Shown here: positions 1 to 10,053 of the stretch, piece after piece
Layout: each line of letters opens with the position of its first letter
Numbering within the stretch: position 1 is the first letter of the stretch
NCBI GenBank assembly: GCA_007693435.1
Contig: REDO01000062.1
Location: forward strand, 1 to 64,000
DNA length: 64,000 bases
Direction: 5' to 3'
DNA from: Salinarimonadaceae bacterium
GTDB lineage: Bacteria; Pseudomonadota; Alphaproteobacteria; Rhizobiales; Beijerinckiaceae
The notes under the pieces: model-generated
The model's input: only the letters and a program-made list of their open reading frames with translations
Database searches by the model: none
What the model was told of the DNA's origin: nothing
Made by a program: the position numbers and the translations under genes

Positions 1-719
<719 letters not shown>

Positions 720-727
720 GAAGCGGC

Positions 728-2155
728 TTAGGCCGCGTCTTCCGCCAGCCAGGCGTCGAGCGCCGCGCGGGCGCGGTCCGTCAGCGCCTTCTTGCGCGCG
801 GCGGCCTTGGCCGGCCCGCGCAGGCGCTTGCCGTCCTCGCCCTTGGGCGCGGTCTCGAGCGGCGGGAACAGGCCGAAATTGACGTTCATCGGCTGGAAGG
901 AGCGCGGACCCTCGTCGATCGTCTCGATATGCCCGCCGGTGATGTGGTTCACGAGCGCGCCGAGCGCCGTCTCGGACGGCATCGGCCGCAACGGCCTGCC
1001 CAGCCGCTCGGCCGCGGCGAAGCGGCCTGTGAGCAGCCCGATCGCGGCGCTCTCGACATAGCCCTCGCAGCCGGTGATCTGCCCGGCGAAGCGCAGGCGC
1101 GGCTGCGCCTTCAGGCGCAGCGTCGGATCGAGAAGGCGCGGGGAGTTCAGATAGGTGTTGCGGTGCAGGCCGCCGAGGCGGGCGAATTCGGCCTGTTCGA
1201 GGCCGGGGATCATCCGGAACAGCGAGGCTTGCGCGCCGTATTTCAGCTTCGTCTGGAAGCCGACCATGTTGTAGAGCGTGCCCAGCGCGTTGTCCTGCCG
1301 GAGCTGGACGATGGCGTGGGCCTTGACCTCGGGATTATGCGGATTGGTGAGCCCGACGGGCTTCATCGGCCCGTGGCGCAAAGTCTCGCGGCCGCGCTCG
1401 GCCATGACCTCGATAGGCAGGCAGCCGTCGAAATAGGGGGTGTTGCCCTCCCATTCCTTGAAATCGGTCTTGTCGCCGGCGATCAGCCCGTCGATGAAAG
1501 CCTCGTACTGATCCTTGTCGAGGGGGCAGTTGATGTAGTCGGCGCCCGTCCCGCCCGGTCCGGCCTTGTCGTAGCGGCTCTGGAACCACGCCTTCGACAT
1601 GTCGATGGAATCGCGGTGGACGATGGGCGCGATGGCGTCGAAGAAAGCCAGCGCCGTCTCGCCGGTGAGCGCGAGGATCGCCTCGGCCAGCGCCGGGGAG
1701 GTGAGGGGGCCGGTCGCCACGATGACTTTGTCCCATTCCTCCGGCGGCAGGCCCGCGACCTCGCCGCGCTCGATCGTCACGAGCGGATGCGCCTCGAGCG
1801 CCGCCGTCACCGCCTGCGAGAAGCCGTCGCGATCGACCGCCAGCGCGCCGCCGGCCGGCACCTGGTTGGCGTCGCCCATGCGCATGATGAGGGAATCGAG
1901 CCGGCGCATCTCCTGATGCAGCAGCCCGACGGCGTTCGCGTGCGCGTCGTCCGAGCGGAACGAGTTGGAGCAGACCAGTTCGGCGAGACCTTCCGTCTTG
2001 TGCGCGTCCGTCATCCGCGTGGGGCGCATCTCGTGCAGGATCACGGGCACGCCCGCCTGCGCGATCTGCCACGCGGCCTCGGAGCCGGCGAGGCCGCCGC
2101 CGACCACGTGGACGGGAGCGGGCCGATCGGTGACGGTCGGTTGGGTGTCGGTCAT
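728..2155 (-). CDS. trmFO: TrmFO, folate/FAD-dependent tRNA (uracil-54-C5)-methyltransferase
   Basis: This flavoprotein makes m5U54 in the T-loop of tRNA, using methylenetetrahydrofolate as carbon donor and FADH2 as reductant. The N-terminus carries the dinucleotide-binding signature [16 protein letters not shown]. Next come the family segments [11 protein letters not shown] and [14 protein letters not shown], and near the end [20 protein letters not shown] and HITGG. I chose the ATG at 2155 (475 residues), close to the usual family length of about 450-475. The ORF track start at 2221 and an ATG at 2185 would add unconserved residues. No strong ribosome binding site settles the start. The gene converges with ligA. 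Confidence 0.93.
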   Translation of the reverse strand: MTDTQPTVTDRPAPVHVVGGGLAGSEAAWQIAQAGVPVILHEMRPTRMTDAHKTEGLAELVCSNSFRSDDAHANAVGLLHQEMRRLDSLIMRMGDANQVPAGGALAVDRDGFSQAVTAALEAHPLVTIERGEVAGLPPEEWDKVIVATGPLTSPALAEAILALTGETALAFFDAIAPIVHRDSIDMSKAWFQSRYDKAGPGGTGADYINCPLDKDQYEAFIDGLIAGDKTDFKEWEGNTPYFDGCLPIEVMAERGRETLRHGPMKPVGLTNPHNPEVKAHAIVQLRQDNALGTLYNMVGFQTKLKYGAQASLFRMIPGLEQAEFARLGGLHRNTYLNSPRLLDPTLRLKAQPRLRFAGQITGCEGYVESAAIGLLTGRFAAAERLGRPLRPMPSETALGALVNHITGGHIETIDEGPRSFQPMNVNFGLFPPLETAPKGEDGKRLRGPAKAAARKKALTDRARAALDAWLAEDAA

Positions 2156-2249
2156 TGTAACGTTGTGGTTGGTTGGCTTGTTCATCGCCGCTAATTGGGT
2201 CAGCGACCGGCCCCGCGTCAAGCGCAGGCGATACCGGCCGGACTGGTCG

Positions 2250-2705
2250 TCATGCGCTGGCGATGTAGTCGCGCATCCTGCCGGAGCGGTAGCGGAAGGC
2301 TCCTTCGCCGAATGCGATCAGCGTTCCGTCCTGGTCGTGGATTTCGGCGGCGGCGAAGAAGGTTCTGGTCCCGCCCCCGCGCTTGCGGGCCGATACCCGC
2401 AGCACGCCCTCGCGAGCGGGAGACACGTAGCTCGTCGTCAGTGAGAGCGTCACCGCGCCGGGCTGCTCGCCACGTTCGGGATGCCAGGTGCCGACGAAGC
2501 CGCAGGCGGTGTCGATCAGCGCCGCGAGCACGCCGCCATGGACGACGCCCGCGCGGTTGCGGTGACGCGGCTCGATCGGCATCTCCAGCATCGCCTCGTC
2601 CGCGTTCCACGCGAGGAGCTTGTAGCCCATGGCTCGCTGAAAGCCCGACGGGACTTCGCCGGCAATCTCTTCGAGCAGGGGGTCTGTGAAATCGTGGTGC
2701 GTCAT
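2250..2705 (-). CDS. PaaI-family hotdog-fold acyl-CoA thioesterase
   Basis: This 151-residue protein has the single-hotdog architecture of PaaI/YbgC-type thioesterases, which hydrolyse acyl-CoA or aryl-CoA thioesters in the cytoplasm. The diagnostic segment is [20 protein letters not shown], where the HGG sequence and following helix form the CoA-binding active site. It is followed by [15 protein letters not shown] and a terminal strand ending in [14 protein letters not shown]-type ribosome binding site lies upstream of the ATG on the minus strand. It sits alone between trmFO and the divergent PepSY cassette, so context gives no substrate clue. Confidence 0.85.
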   Translation of the reverse strand: MTHHDFTDPLLEEIAGEVPSGFQRAMGYKLLAWNADEAMLEMPIEPRHRNRAGVVHGGVLAALIDTACGFVGTWHPERGEQPGAVTLSLTTSYVSPAREGVLRVSARKRGGGTRTFFAAAEIHDQDGTLIAFGEGAFRYRSGRMRDYIASA

Positions 2706-2890
2706 CGTCCTCGACCGTCGTTCGGGCGGCGCGGCCGCCGCAGGCGCAAGCTATGGCCCGTCGCGGCCCCAGCGCCAAGCCCCGCGAACGCGCCTTCCGC
2801 TCTGGCGTTCGCGCGGGTCGGCATGCGTATTTTTGTCGGTGATCGCCTTATTCATTGCCCGTTCAGCCGAGTTTGGGCAATTTGCTTCTC

Positions 2891-3175
2891 ATGCGCGTTA
2901 TCCTGCTCACGGCTATGATTCTCGTTCCCCTTGCGTCGTCCCCGGCGCAGGCGAATTGCCTGTCGCAGGGCGAGATGCGCGAAGTCGTGGCGTCGGGCGC
3001 CATCGTTTCGCCGGTATCCGCGACCCGCGCCGCGCAGAGCGCCCATCCGGGCGCGCAGGTGACGAACGTCGATTTGTGCGACGTCGGCGGTTACATCTAC
3101 CAGATGACGCTTCTACTGCGCGACGGGCGCGTCGCCCGTGTCGTGGTGGACGGGGCGTCGGGAGCGGTGCGCTGA
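2891..3175 (+). CDS. Exported PepSY-domain protein, first gene of a two-component cassette
   Basis: From the ATG at 2891 (the earlier ATG in the ORF track adds only unconserved residues) the product is about 94 residues. It has a clear Sec signal peptide, MRVILLTAMILVPLASSPAQA. The mature part shows a PepSY-like pattern: a helix with repeated small residues, then GGYIYQMTLLLRDGRVARVVVDGASGAV. PepSY domains are small periplasmic modules often linked to proteases or sensor kinases. The gene ends 25 bases before the response regulator. I infer that it is a periplasmic input or modulator for the kinase encoded two genes downstream, as in other PepSY-PhoP-PhoQ-like sets. Confidence 0.75.
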   Translation: MRVILLTAMILVPLASSPAQANCLSQGEMREVVASGAIVSPVSATRAAQSAHPGAQVTNVDLCDVGGYIYQMTLLLRDGRVARVVVDGASGAVR

Positions 3176-3200
3176 CGCGCCGCGAGGAGAAGAAGTTACG

Positions 3201-3872
3201 ATGCGCATACTCGTCGTCGAAGATGACGCTTCGCTCAACCGCCAGATCGTCGCAGCCCTTGAGGATGCCGGCTACGCCGTCGACAAGGCGTTGGACGGCG
3301 AAGACGGGCAGTTCCTCGGCGAGACCGAACCTTATGACCTTGTGATTCTCGATCTCGGCCTGCCCAAGATCGACGGCGTGAGCGTACTGAACGCCTGGCG
3401 TCGGGCGGAGCGCAAGATGCCCGTGATCATCCTCACCGCCCGCGACCGCTGGAGCGACAAGGTGCAGGGCTTCGACGCCGGGGCGGACGATTACGTGACG
3501 AAGCCCTTCCATGTGGAGGAGCTGCTGGCGCGTGTGCGCGCGCTCGTGCGGCGCGCGGCCGGTCATGCGAGTTCCGAAATCGTCTGCGGGCCGATCACGC
3601 TCGATACCCGCGCCGGCCGCGCGCTCGTCGAAGGCATGGCGATCAAGCTCACCTCGCACGAATACCGCCTGCTCTCCTATCTCATGCATCATCAGGGCCG
3701 CGTCGTGTCGCGCACGGAGCTGACGGAGCATATGTACGACCAGGATTTCGATCGCGATTCCAACACGATCGAGGTTTTCGTCGGCAGGCTGCGCAAGAAG
3801 CTCGGCGTCGAGGTCATCCAGACCGTGAGGGGTCTCGGCTACCTGCTGGATCCCGATCAGGGGCGCGGATGA
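3201..3872 (+). CDS. OmpR/PhoB-family response regulator
   Basis: The product (223 residues) has an N-terminal receiver domain starting MRILVVEDDASLNRQ, with the phospho-acceptor aspartate in VILDLGLPKIDGV and the conserved lysine in YVTKPFHVEELL. The C-terminal half is an OmpR-type winged helix ending in RKKLGVEVIQTVRGLGYLL. I selected the ATG at 3201 because a purine-rich GAGGAGAAG sits just before it and receiver domains start here; the track start at 3138 lies inside the PepSY gene. It is followed after 25 bases by its probable cognate kinase. The set resembles PhoP/PhoQ-like systems, but the signal is unknown. Confidence 0.92.
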   Translation: MRILVVEDDASLNRQIVAALEDAGYAVDKALDGEDGQFLGETEPYDLVILDLGLPKIDGVSVLNAWRRAERKMPVIILTARDRWSDKVQGFDAGADDYVTKPFHVEELLARVRALVRRAAGHASSEIVCGPITLDTRAGRALVEGMAIKLTSHEYRLLSYLMHHQGRVVSRTELTEHMYDQDFDRDSNTIEVFVGRLRKKLGVEVIQTVRGLGYLLDPDQGRG

Positions 3873-3897
3873 TCGTGGCCGATGCCGAGAGCGCTCC

Positions 3898-5286
3898 ATG
3901 AAGCCTTCGCTCCTGCAGCCGCTGGCGAATCGTTCGATCGCGATACGCCTCGCCGTCTCGGCGCTGTTCTGGAGCTTCACGATCCTTCTGGTCGCCGGCG
4001 CGATCCTTGTCGCGCTCTACCGCGACGCGACGGAGCGCGCCTTCGACCGGCGCATGCTCGTCTACGTCACGGCTCTGGCCGCTGATCTCGCGGCCGGCCC
4101 CGAGCAGGGTAGGCCGGATGCGGGCGACCCCTATTTCGACCTGCCGCTCTCGGGCTGGTACTGGCAGATATCAAGCCCCGGACAGGCGCTGCGCGACATC
4201 AGCACCTCCTTCTCGCTGATCGGCGCGACGCTCCCCCCGCTCGGCGAGGACGCGCAGGTCGATCCCGAGACCGGCGTGCGCAGAGGCTACGCGCGCGGGC
4301 CGGACGATCAGGAGCTGCGCGTCATCGAGCGCGCCATCGATCTCGGCGAGGGCGGCGTCCAGATCATCACCGTGGCCGGGCCGTCCGAGGAGATCGCCTA
4401 CGACGTGCGCTCCTTCTCGATCGCGCTTTCGGCGACCTTCGGGCTGCTCGGCCTCGCGCTCGCGCTGTCGACGCTGTTGCAGATCCGCTTCGGCCTGCGC
4501 CCGCTCCGTGGCCTGCGCGGGGCGCTCGTCGGCGTGAGACGCGGGGAGGCGGACCGGATCGAGGGGGAATATCCCCACGACATCGCGCCGATCGCCGACG
4601 AAATCAATCTGCTCATATCGAGCAATCGGGAGATTCTGGAGCGCGCCCGCACGCAGGTCGGCAATCTCGCGCACGCGCTCAAGACGCCGCTTTCAGTCAT
4701 CGTCAACGAGGCGGAGGTCGCAAATGGGCCGCTCGCGGCGAGCGTCTCCGAGCAGACGCGGGTGATGCGCGAACAGATCGACTATTACCTCGATCGCGCG
4801 CGGGCGGCGGCGTTGGCGGGGACGCTCGGCTCGATCACGCCGGTCGCGCCCGTCGCCGAATCGTTCGCGCGCACCCTGCCGAAAATCTACCGCGACAAGG
4901 ATCTGGAGATCGTCCTGCGGGGGATGGAGGGCGCGCGCTTTCGCGGCGAGAAGCAGGATCTGGAGGAGATGCTCGGCAATCTGCTCGACAACGCGGCGAA
5001 ATGGACGAGCGGACGTGTGGTGCTCGAGGCTCGGGCGGGCGGGGACGCGGAGGCGCCGCGCCTTCTGCTGGTCGTCTCCGACGACGGACCTGGCGTTCCG
5101 GACGCGCAGGCGCGCAAGCGCATTGTGGAACGCGGCCGCCGGCTGGACGAATCGATGCCCGGCTCCGGCCTCGGCCTCTCGATCGTCGCGGATCTCGCGG
5201 CGCTTTACCGGGGGAGCCTGCGCCTTGAAAAGGCCGCTATCGGAGGGCTTGAGGCTATACTTGATCTGCCCGGCGACGCGGCTTGA
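3898..5286 (+). CDS. Membrane sensor histidine kinase, partner of the preceding regulator
   Basis: This 462-residue kinase has two membrane segments, one near residues 20-45 (ILLVAGAILVALY) and one near 175-195 (FGLLGLALALSTLL), bracketing a periplasmic sensor region. After a HAMP-like stretch comes the H-box NLAHALKTPLSVIVNEAE with the phosphorylated histidine. The N-box is GNLLDNAAKW and the G-box is DDGPGVPD followed by GSGLGLSIV. The periplasmic part contains WYWQIS, seen in PhoQ-like alphaproteobacterial sensors. With the upstream regulator and PepSY protein it forms one transcription unit. The ligand cannot be read from sequence. Confidence 0.92.
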   Translation: MKPSLLQPLANRSIAIRLAVSALFWSFTILLVAGAILVALYRDATERAFDRRMLVYVTALAADLAAGPEQGRPDAGDPYFDLPLSGWYWQISSPGQALRDISTSFSLIGATLPPLGEDAQVDPETGVRRGYARGPDDQELRVIERAIDLGEGGVQIITVAGPSEEIAYDVRSFSIALSATFGLLGLALALSTLLQIRFGLRPLRGLRGALVGVRRGEADRIEGEYPHDIAPIADEINLLISSNREILERARTQVGNLAHALKTPLSVIVNEAEVANGPLAASVSEQTRVMREQIDYYLDRARAAALAGTLGSITPVAPVAESFARTLPKIYRDKDLEIVLRGMEGARFRGEKQDLEEMLGNLLDNAAKWTSGRVVLEARAGGDAEAPRLLLVVSDDGPGVPDAQARKRIVERGRRLDESMPGSGLGLSIVADLAALYRGSLRLEKAAIGGLEAILDLPGDAA

Positions 5287-5362
5287 CCGACGACCGTTCA
5301 GCATTCATTCATCGGCTTGGGATCAGATCAGGGCCGATGGTTTCGTTCCTGGAGAACATACG

Positions 5363-5836
5363 ATGAAGCTCACCAAAGCCGCAGCCGGTCTGGCCCTCGC
5401 CGGCGTCCTCGTGTTGGGCGCCTGCTCACCCCATGGCGGCCCTTCCGGACCACGCCAGAACGTCGGCATGGTCAGCGGCGCGCTCATCGGCGGCGCGGCC
5501 GGCAACGTCATCGGGCGCGGCGATCTCGGATCGACCGTCGCGGGCGCGCTGATTGGCGGCGTCGTCGGCGGCCTGATCGGAGCCGATCTCGACGAACGGG
5601 ATCGCTTTCTCGCCGAACAGGCCCAGTTCGAGGCCTTCGACAGCGGCCGCCCGAGCCGCTGGCGCGGCGAGCGCGATCGCAACGTCTACGGCGAGGTCAT
5701 TCCCGGTCCGACCTTCCGCGACGGCCGCGATTTTTGCCGCGAATACACCCACACGATCTATATCGGCGGGCGTCCGCAGGAGGGCTACGGCACCGCCTGC
5801 CGCCAGCCGGACGGAAGCTGGCGCATCGTCAGTTGA
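5363..5836 (+). CDS. Glycine-zipper 2TM-type outer-membrane lipoprotein
   Basis: The product (157 residues from the ATG at 5363, preceded by GGAGAA) starts with a lipoprotein signal whose lipobox is VLGAC, so the mature protein begins at a lipidated cysteine near residue 21. A glycine-zipper segment follows: GALIGGAAGNVIGRGD and GALIGGVVGGLIGADLDERD. The C-terminal part is a conserved RT821/17-kDa-surface-antigen-like region ending ACRQPDGSWRIV. The family is associated with envelope integrity and the exact role is unknown. The track ORF starting at 5015 runs through the kinase in another frame and is not the true start. A strong terminator follows. Confidence 0.85.
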   Translation: MKLTKAAAGLALAGVLVLGACSPHGGPSGPRQNVGMVSGALIGGAAGNVIGRGDLGSTVAGALIGGVVGGLIGADLDERDRFLAEQAQFEAFDSGRPSRWRGERDRNVYGEVIPGPTFRDGRDFCREYTHTIYIGGRPQEGYGTACRQPDGSWRIVS

Positions 5837-5864
5837 TGCGAACAGGCCGACGCGCTATCGAAAT

Positions 5865-5887
5865 GGGCCCCTTCGGGGGCCCTTTTT
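5865..5887 (+). terminator. Rho-independent terminator after the lipoprotein gene
   Basis: A perfect 7-bp stem, GGGCCCC paired with GGGGCCC, closes a TTCG tetraloop and is followed directly by five T residues. It lies 29 bases after the lipoprotein stop and before ccmI, so it separates the two units. Confidence 0.9.
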
Positions 5888-5965
5888 GCGTTGAACCCCT
5901 CGCGTGACACCGTGTCGCCGGATCGCTACATCGTCAGGCGGACGGGTTGGCTGTAGAAAGACGCC

Positions 5966-7063
5966 ATGGCGATCTGGATCATTCTGGCGGCGATGACGGC
6001 TGCGGCGGTGATGTCCGCTCTGTGGCCTCTCTCGCGCGCCCGTACGGCGGCGCTTGGGACCGCAGGCGAAGGCCTGTTCTATCGCGATCAGATCGAGGAG
6101 ATCGATCGCGAGCTGGCGCGTGGATTGTTTTCGCCGGCTGAGGCGGCCGCCGCGAAGGCAGAGGCCGCGCGCCGGCTCATCCGCGCCGAATCGCGACGGG
6201 AGACCGCCGGTCCGTCTCTCGACGAGCCCGCCCTACGCCGTCGTCGCGCGGCTTCCGCCGTCGCGCTCTCCGCCGTGCCGCTTCTGGCGCTCGCGATCTA
6301 CGGCGCTTACGGCTCTCCGCACGAGCCCGCCCAGCCGCTCGCCGCGCGCCTCGTTCAGGAGCGCGACCTGGCCGACATGGACATTTCGGAAGCGGTCGCC
6401 CGGATCGAGAGCCATCTCCAGCAGAATCCCGCCGATGGGCGGGGCTGGGAGGTGCTTGCGCCCGTCTATATGCGTCAGGGCCGGTTCGACGCCGCCGCGA
6501 ACGCCTACGCGCAGGCCATCCGCCATCTCGGCGAGGAGCCCAACCGCCTTGCGAATTACGGCGAGGCGCTCGTGAACGCTTCCGAAGGCGTGGTGCAGGC
6601 CGCCGCTCGCGAAGCATTCGAGGCGGCGGTCGCGACCGATCCGTTGCAGCCTAAGGCTCGCTACTATCTCGGCCGGGCCGCCGAACAGGATGGGGATCCC
6701 GAGGCCGCCTTGCGACGATACGAGGCGCTCTTGCGCGATTCGCCATCCGATGCGCCGTGGATAAGCGTCGTGCGAGCCCGCATCGACGCGCTCGGCGCCG
6801 CTTCGCAGCCGGCCTCGCCGGCGCTCGGCATCGACGCGATCGAAGGCATGGTCGCGCAGCTGGCCGGCCGTCTCGCCGAGGGCGGCGGCTCAGCCGAGGA
6901 CTGGGCGCGGCTCGTGCGCTCCTACATGGTGCTCGACCGGGCGGAACAGGCCGCGGGCGCGCTTGCGGAAGCGCGGCGCGCGTTGGCGAACGACCCGGCC
7001 GGTCTCGCCGAAGTCGAGGAAACGGCCCGCCATGCGGGCGTCGGCGGGGAGAGCGGTCAATGA
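5966..7063 (+). CDS. ccmI: Cytochrome c maturation protein CcmI (CycH)
   Basis: CcmI holds apocytochrome c and presents it to the CcmF/CcmH haem ligation complex. The 365-residue product has an N-terminal membrane helix ([18 protein letters not shown]). A cytoplasmic coiled-coil linker follows with the family pattern [20 protein letters not shown] second helix lies around residues 95-112 ([19 protein letters not shown]), then periplasmic tetratricopeptide-type repeats (for example [24 protein letters not shown]). It is the first gene of the ccmI-ccmE-ccmF-ccmH operon and its stop overlaps the ccmE start in ATGA, implying translational coupling. Confidence 0.93.
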   Translation: MAIWIILAAMTAAAVMSALWPLSRARTAALGTAGEGLFYRDQIEEIDRELARGLFSPAEAAAAKAEAARRLIRAESRRETAGPSLDEPALRRRRAASAVALSAVPLLALAIYGAYGSPHEPAQPLAARLVQERDLADMDISEAVARIESHLQQNPADGRGWEVLAPVYMRQGRFDAAANAYAQAIRHLGEEPNRLANYGEALVNASEGVVQAAAREAFEAAVATDPLQPKARYYLGRAAEQDGDPEAALRRYEALLRDSPSDAPWISVVRARIDALGAASQPASPALGIDAIEGMVAQLAGRLAEGGGSAEDWARLVRSYMVLDRAEQAAGALAEARRALANDPAGLAEVEETARHAGVGGESGQ

Positions 7064-7515
7064 CCCGCAAGCAAAGGCGTCTCGTGATGATCGGGGGAGC
7101 CGGCGCAGTGCTCGCCGTCGCGCTGGGCCTTGTGCTCGTCGCCATGCGCGACACCATCGTTTTCTTCCGCGCTCCGAGCGAGATCGCCGCGCAGGGCGTG
7201 GACCCCGGCGTGCGCTTTCGGCTCGGCGGGCTCGTGGAGGACGGCTCGATTCGCCATGCGGGGGATCAGGTCGTCCTGTTTCGTGTGACGGATGGCGGCG
7301 CGACTGTCGATGTGCGCTACCGCGGCCACCTGCCGGATCTCTTCCGGGAAGGTCAGGGCGTCGTGACCGAAGGCGCGCTCGACGGTGCGGGGCTGTTCGT
7401 GGCCGACACCGTGCTCGCGCGCCACGATGAGAACTACATGCCGCGCGAGGTCGCCGATGCGCTCAAGCAGCAAGGTCTTTGGCAGCACGGCGGCGACGCG
7501 CCTCCGACGCAGTGA
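7060..7515 (+). CDS. ccmE: Cytochrome c maturation haem chaperone CcmE (CycJ)
   Basis: CcmE binds haem covalently in the periplasm and delivers it to CcmF. The start is the ATG overlapping the ccmI stop, giving 151 residues; the track ORF start at 6757 lies inside ccmI. There is one N-terminal membrane anchor ([20 protein letters not shown]). The OB-fold core includes [11 protein letters not shown] and [16 protein letters not shown]. The C-terminal haem-binding signature is [13 protein letters not shown], with the conserved histidine and nearby tyrosine. It is translationally coupled to ccmI and lies 28 bases from ccmF. Confidence 0.96.
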   Translation: MTRKQRRLVMIGGAGAVLAVALGLVLVAMRDTIVFFRAPSEIAAQGVDPGVRFRLGGLVEDGSIRHAGDQVVLFRVTDGGATVDVRYRGHLPDLFREGQGVVTEGALDGAGLFVADTVLARHDENYMPREVADALKQQGLWQHGGDAPPTQ

Positions 7516-7543
7516 ACGGATTCAACCGAAGGGAGCCTGACGA

Positions 7544-9535
7544 GTGCTGATCGAAGCCGGACATTTCGCGCTTGCGCTCGCGCTGGGGCTGTCGCTGGTG
7601 CAGTTCGCAGTGCCGCTCTGGGGGGCGCGGACGAACGACCCCGTGCTGATGAGCGTCGGAGGCCCCGTCTCGGTCGCGGTATTCCTTCTCGTCGCCTTTT
7701 CCTTCGGAGTCCTGACCCACGCCTACATGGTGTCTGACTTCTCGGTGCTGAACGTCTACGCCAATTCGCATTCCGCCAAGCCCATGATCTACAAGATCAC
7801 CGGCGTCTGGGGTAACCACGAAGGCTCGATGCTGCTCTGGATCCTCATCCTCGCGCTGTTCGGCGCGATGGTGGGCGTCGCGCGCAATTCCGTTCCGCCC
7901 AAGCTCAGGGCCAACACCATCGCCGTGCAGGGCGCGGTGACGATCGCGTTCCTGCTCTTCCTGCTGATGACCTCGAACCCGTTCGAGCGCCTGACTCCGG
8001 CGCCCTTCGAGGGGCAGGACCTGAATCCGGTGCTTCAGGATCTCGGCCTCGCGATCCACCCGCCGCTGCTCTACATCGGCTATGTCGGCTTCTCGATCAC
8101 TTTCGCCTTCGCGATGGCGGCGCTGATCGAGGGCAAGATCGACGCGGTCTGGGCGCGCGCCGTGCGTCCGTGGACGCTGGCGGCATGGCTGTTCCTGACG
8201 CTCGGCATCTCGATGGGTTCGTACTGGGCCTATTACGAGCTCGGCTGGGGCGGCTGGTGGTTCTGGGATCCGGTGGAGAACGCCTCGCTGCTGCCGTGGA
8301 TCCTCGGCACGGCGCTCATCCACTCGACCGTCGTGATGGAGAAGCGCGAGGCGCTGAAGGTCTGGACGATCCTGCTCGCCATTCTCACCTTCTCGCTCTC
8401 GCTGATGGGCACCTTCCTCGTGCGTTCGGGCGTGCTGACTTCCGTTCACGCCTTCGCAGTCGATCCTGATCGCGGGCTTTTCATCCTCGTCATCCTCGTC
8501 TTCTTCATCGGCGGCTCGCTTGCGCTCTTCGCGTGGCGCGCGCCGCTCCTGCGGCAGGGCGGGGTGTTCGCCCCCGTGTCGCGCGAGGGCGCGCTCGTCA
8601 TGAACAACCTGTTCCTCGCCACCGCCTGCGCGACTGTGCTCATCGGCACGCTCTATCCGCTGGCGCTCGAGGCCGTGACGGGCGCGAAGATCTCCGTCGG
8701 CGCGCCGTTCTTCAACGCGACCTTCATCCCGCTGATGATTCCCCTCCTGATCCTCGTGCCGTTCGGACAGGTCCTCGCATGGAAGCGAGGCGATCTCGCC
8801 GGGGTGGCGCAGCGGCTGGCGGCGGCGGCGCTGATCGCGGCTTTCGTGACCGTGCTCATCTACGGTTTCACATATGGCGGGCCGGTGGCCGCGCCGCTCG
8901 GCGTCGGGCTCGGCGTCTACCTCATTCTTGGCGCGTTCAATGAGGTCGTCACGCGCTCCTGGAGCCCCGGCGTCTCGCTGTCCGTCGCCGCGCGCAAGGC
9001 CCGCGGCCTGCCGCGCTCGACCTGGGGCACGGTGATGGCGCATGCGGGCGTCGGCCTGACCGTGATCGGGATCGCGGCGACCGCGTGGTCGACGGAGCGG
9101 ATCGTGTCGATGCGGCTCGGCGACGTCGCCGACGTCGGCGGCGGCTACGAAGCGCGGCTCGATAGCGTCGCGCCGCGCACGGGGCCGAACTACATCGAGG
9201 ACGTCGCGCGCATGACGCTTTTCTCCGGCGGACGCGAAGTCGGCTTCGTGGAATCCGCCAAGCGTTTCTATCCGGTGCGCGCCATGCCGACGACGGAGGC
9301 AGGCATCCGAACGTTCGGCCTGTCGCAGGTCTATGTCAGCGTAGGCGAGGAGCAACCCGACGGATCACTCGGAATGCGTCTCTACTACAAGCCGCTGATT
9401 CTCCTGATCTGGCTCGGCACGGTGGTCATGGCGATCGGCGCCGGAATCTCGATGACCGACAGGCGGTTCCGTGTCGGGGCTCCGGTGCGCAGCCGAAACG
9501 CCCCGCCGACTGCCGCGCCGGCGCCGGCTGAATGA
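7544..9535 (+). CDS. ccmF: Cytochrome c haem lyase subunit CcmF (CycK)
   Basis: CcmF is the large polytopic inner-membrane protein that, with CcmH and CcmI, attaches haem b to the CXXCH cysteines of apocytochromes. The 663-residue protein starts at a GTG with a GGGAGCC-type site upstream. It has about 14 hydrophobic helices. The tryptophan-rich WWD haem-handling loop reads GWGGWWFWDPVENASLLPW, preceded by GVWGNHEGSMLLW. A large periplasmic loop lies near the C-terminus before the last helix. The 630-codon reverse-strand ORF across it is a codon shadow. Length and motifs fit the family well. Confidence 0.97.
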   Translation: MLIEAGHFALALALGLSLVQFAVPLWGARTNDPVLMSVGGPVSVAVFLLVAFSFGVLTHAYMVSDFSVLNVYANSHSAKPMIYKITGVWGNHEGSMLLWILILALFGAMVGVARNSVPPKLRANTIAVQGAVTIAFLLFLLMTSNPFERLTPAPFEGQDLNPVLQDLGLAIHPPLLYIGYVGFSITFAFAMAALIEGKIDAVWARAVRPWTLAAWLFLTLGISMGSYWAYYELGWGGWWFWDPVENASLLPWILGTALIHSTVVMEKREALKVWTILLAILTFSLSLMGTFLVRSGVLTSVHAFAVDPDRGLFILVILVFFIGGSLALFAWRAPLLRQGGVFAPVSREGALVMNNLFLATACATVLIGTLYPLALEAVTGAKISVGAPFFNATFIPLMIPLLILVPFGQVLAWKRGDLAGVAQRLAAAALIAAFVTVLIYGFTYGGPVAAPLGVGLGVYLILGAFNEVVTRSWSPGVSLSVAARKARGLPRSTWGTVMAHAGVGLTVIGIAATAWSTERIVSMRLGDVADVGGGYEARLDSVAPRTGPNYIEDVARMTLFSGGREVGFVESAKRFYPVRAMPTTEAGIRTFGLSQVYVSVGEEQPDGSLGMRLYYKPLILLIWLGTVVMAIGAGISMTDRRFRVGAPVRSRNAPPTAAPAPAE

Positions 9536-9551
9536 GGGGAGGAGTCACACG

Positions 9552-10046
9552 ATGATGCGCTTTCTCCCGGCTCTCACCATCGCCTTCGCGCTGGCGATCG
9601 CCGCGCCGGCTCCGGCGTTCGCCGGACCGCAGCCCGACGAAATCCTTGAGGACGAAGCGCTGGAGCGACGGGCGCGGGACATATCCGCTGGTCTGCGCTG
9701 CCTTGTCTGCCAGAACCAGTCGATCGACGATTCGAACGCGCCGCTCGCCCGTGATTTGCGCAACCTCGTGCGCGAGCGTCTTGTCGCCGGATACGACGAC
9801 GCGCAGGTCGAGGCCTTTGTCGTCGAGCGCTACGGCGAGTTCGTGCTGCTGCGCCCGCCGGTCAATATGCAGACTTTGATCCTCTGGGGCTCGCCGGCGC
9901 TCGTGCTCGGCGCAGGCGCTCTCGGCATTTTTCTCGCCGTGCGCCGCCGGCGCTCGGCCGCTCGGGAGCGCGTCGCTCCGCTCACGCCCGAAGAGCAGGC
10001 GGCTCTCGATGAAATCCTCGCCCGCGGGGAGCGTGCGGAGCGCTGA
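9552..10046 (+). CDS. ccmH: Cytochrome c maturation protein CcmH (CycL)
   Basis: CcmH is a membrane-anchored periplasmic thiol protein that reduces apocytochrome CXXCH cysteines before haem ligation. From the ATG at 9552, preceded by a strong GGGGAGGAG, it has 164 residues. A signal peptide comes first (ITIAFALAIAAPAPAFA), then the redox motif LRCLVCQNQSIDDSNAPLA. The C-terminal helix (LILWGSPALVLGAGALGIF) is followed by a basic tail. The track start at 9471 is inside ccmF. It ends the ccm operon; ccmG, the usual fourth partner, is not in this cluster. Confidence 0.95.
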   Translation: MMRFLPALTIAFALAIAAPAPAFAGPQPDEILEDEALERRARDISAGLRCLVCQNQSIDDSNAPLARDLRNLVRERLVAGYDDAQVEAFVVERYGEFVLLRPPVNMQTLILWGSPALVLGAGALGIFLAVRRRRSAARERVAPLTPEEQAALDEILARGERAER

Positions 10047-10053
10047 GCGTGCG

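Noticed and set aside
723-736. GCGGC-TTAG-GCCGC hairpin between ligA and trmFO as a bidirectional terminator
   Set aside because: Only a 5-bp stem and no T-run on either strand; too weak to call.
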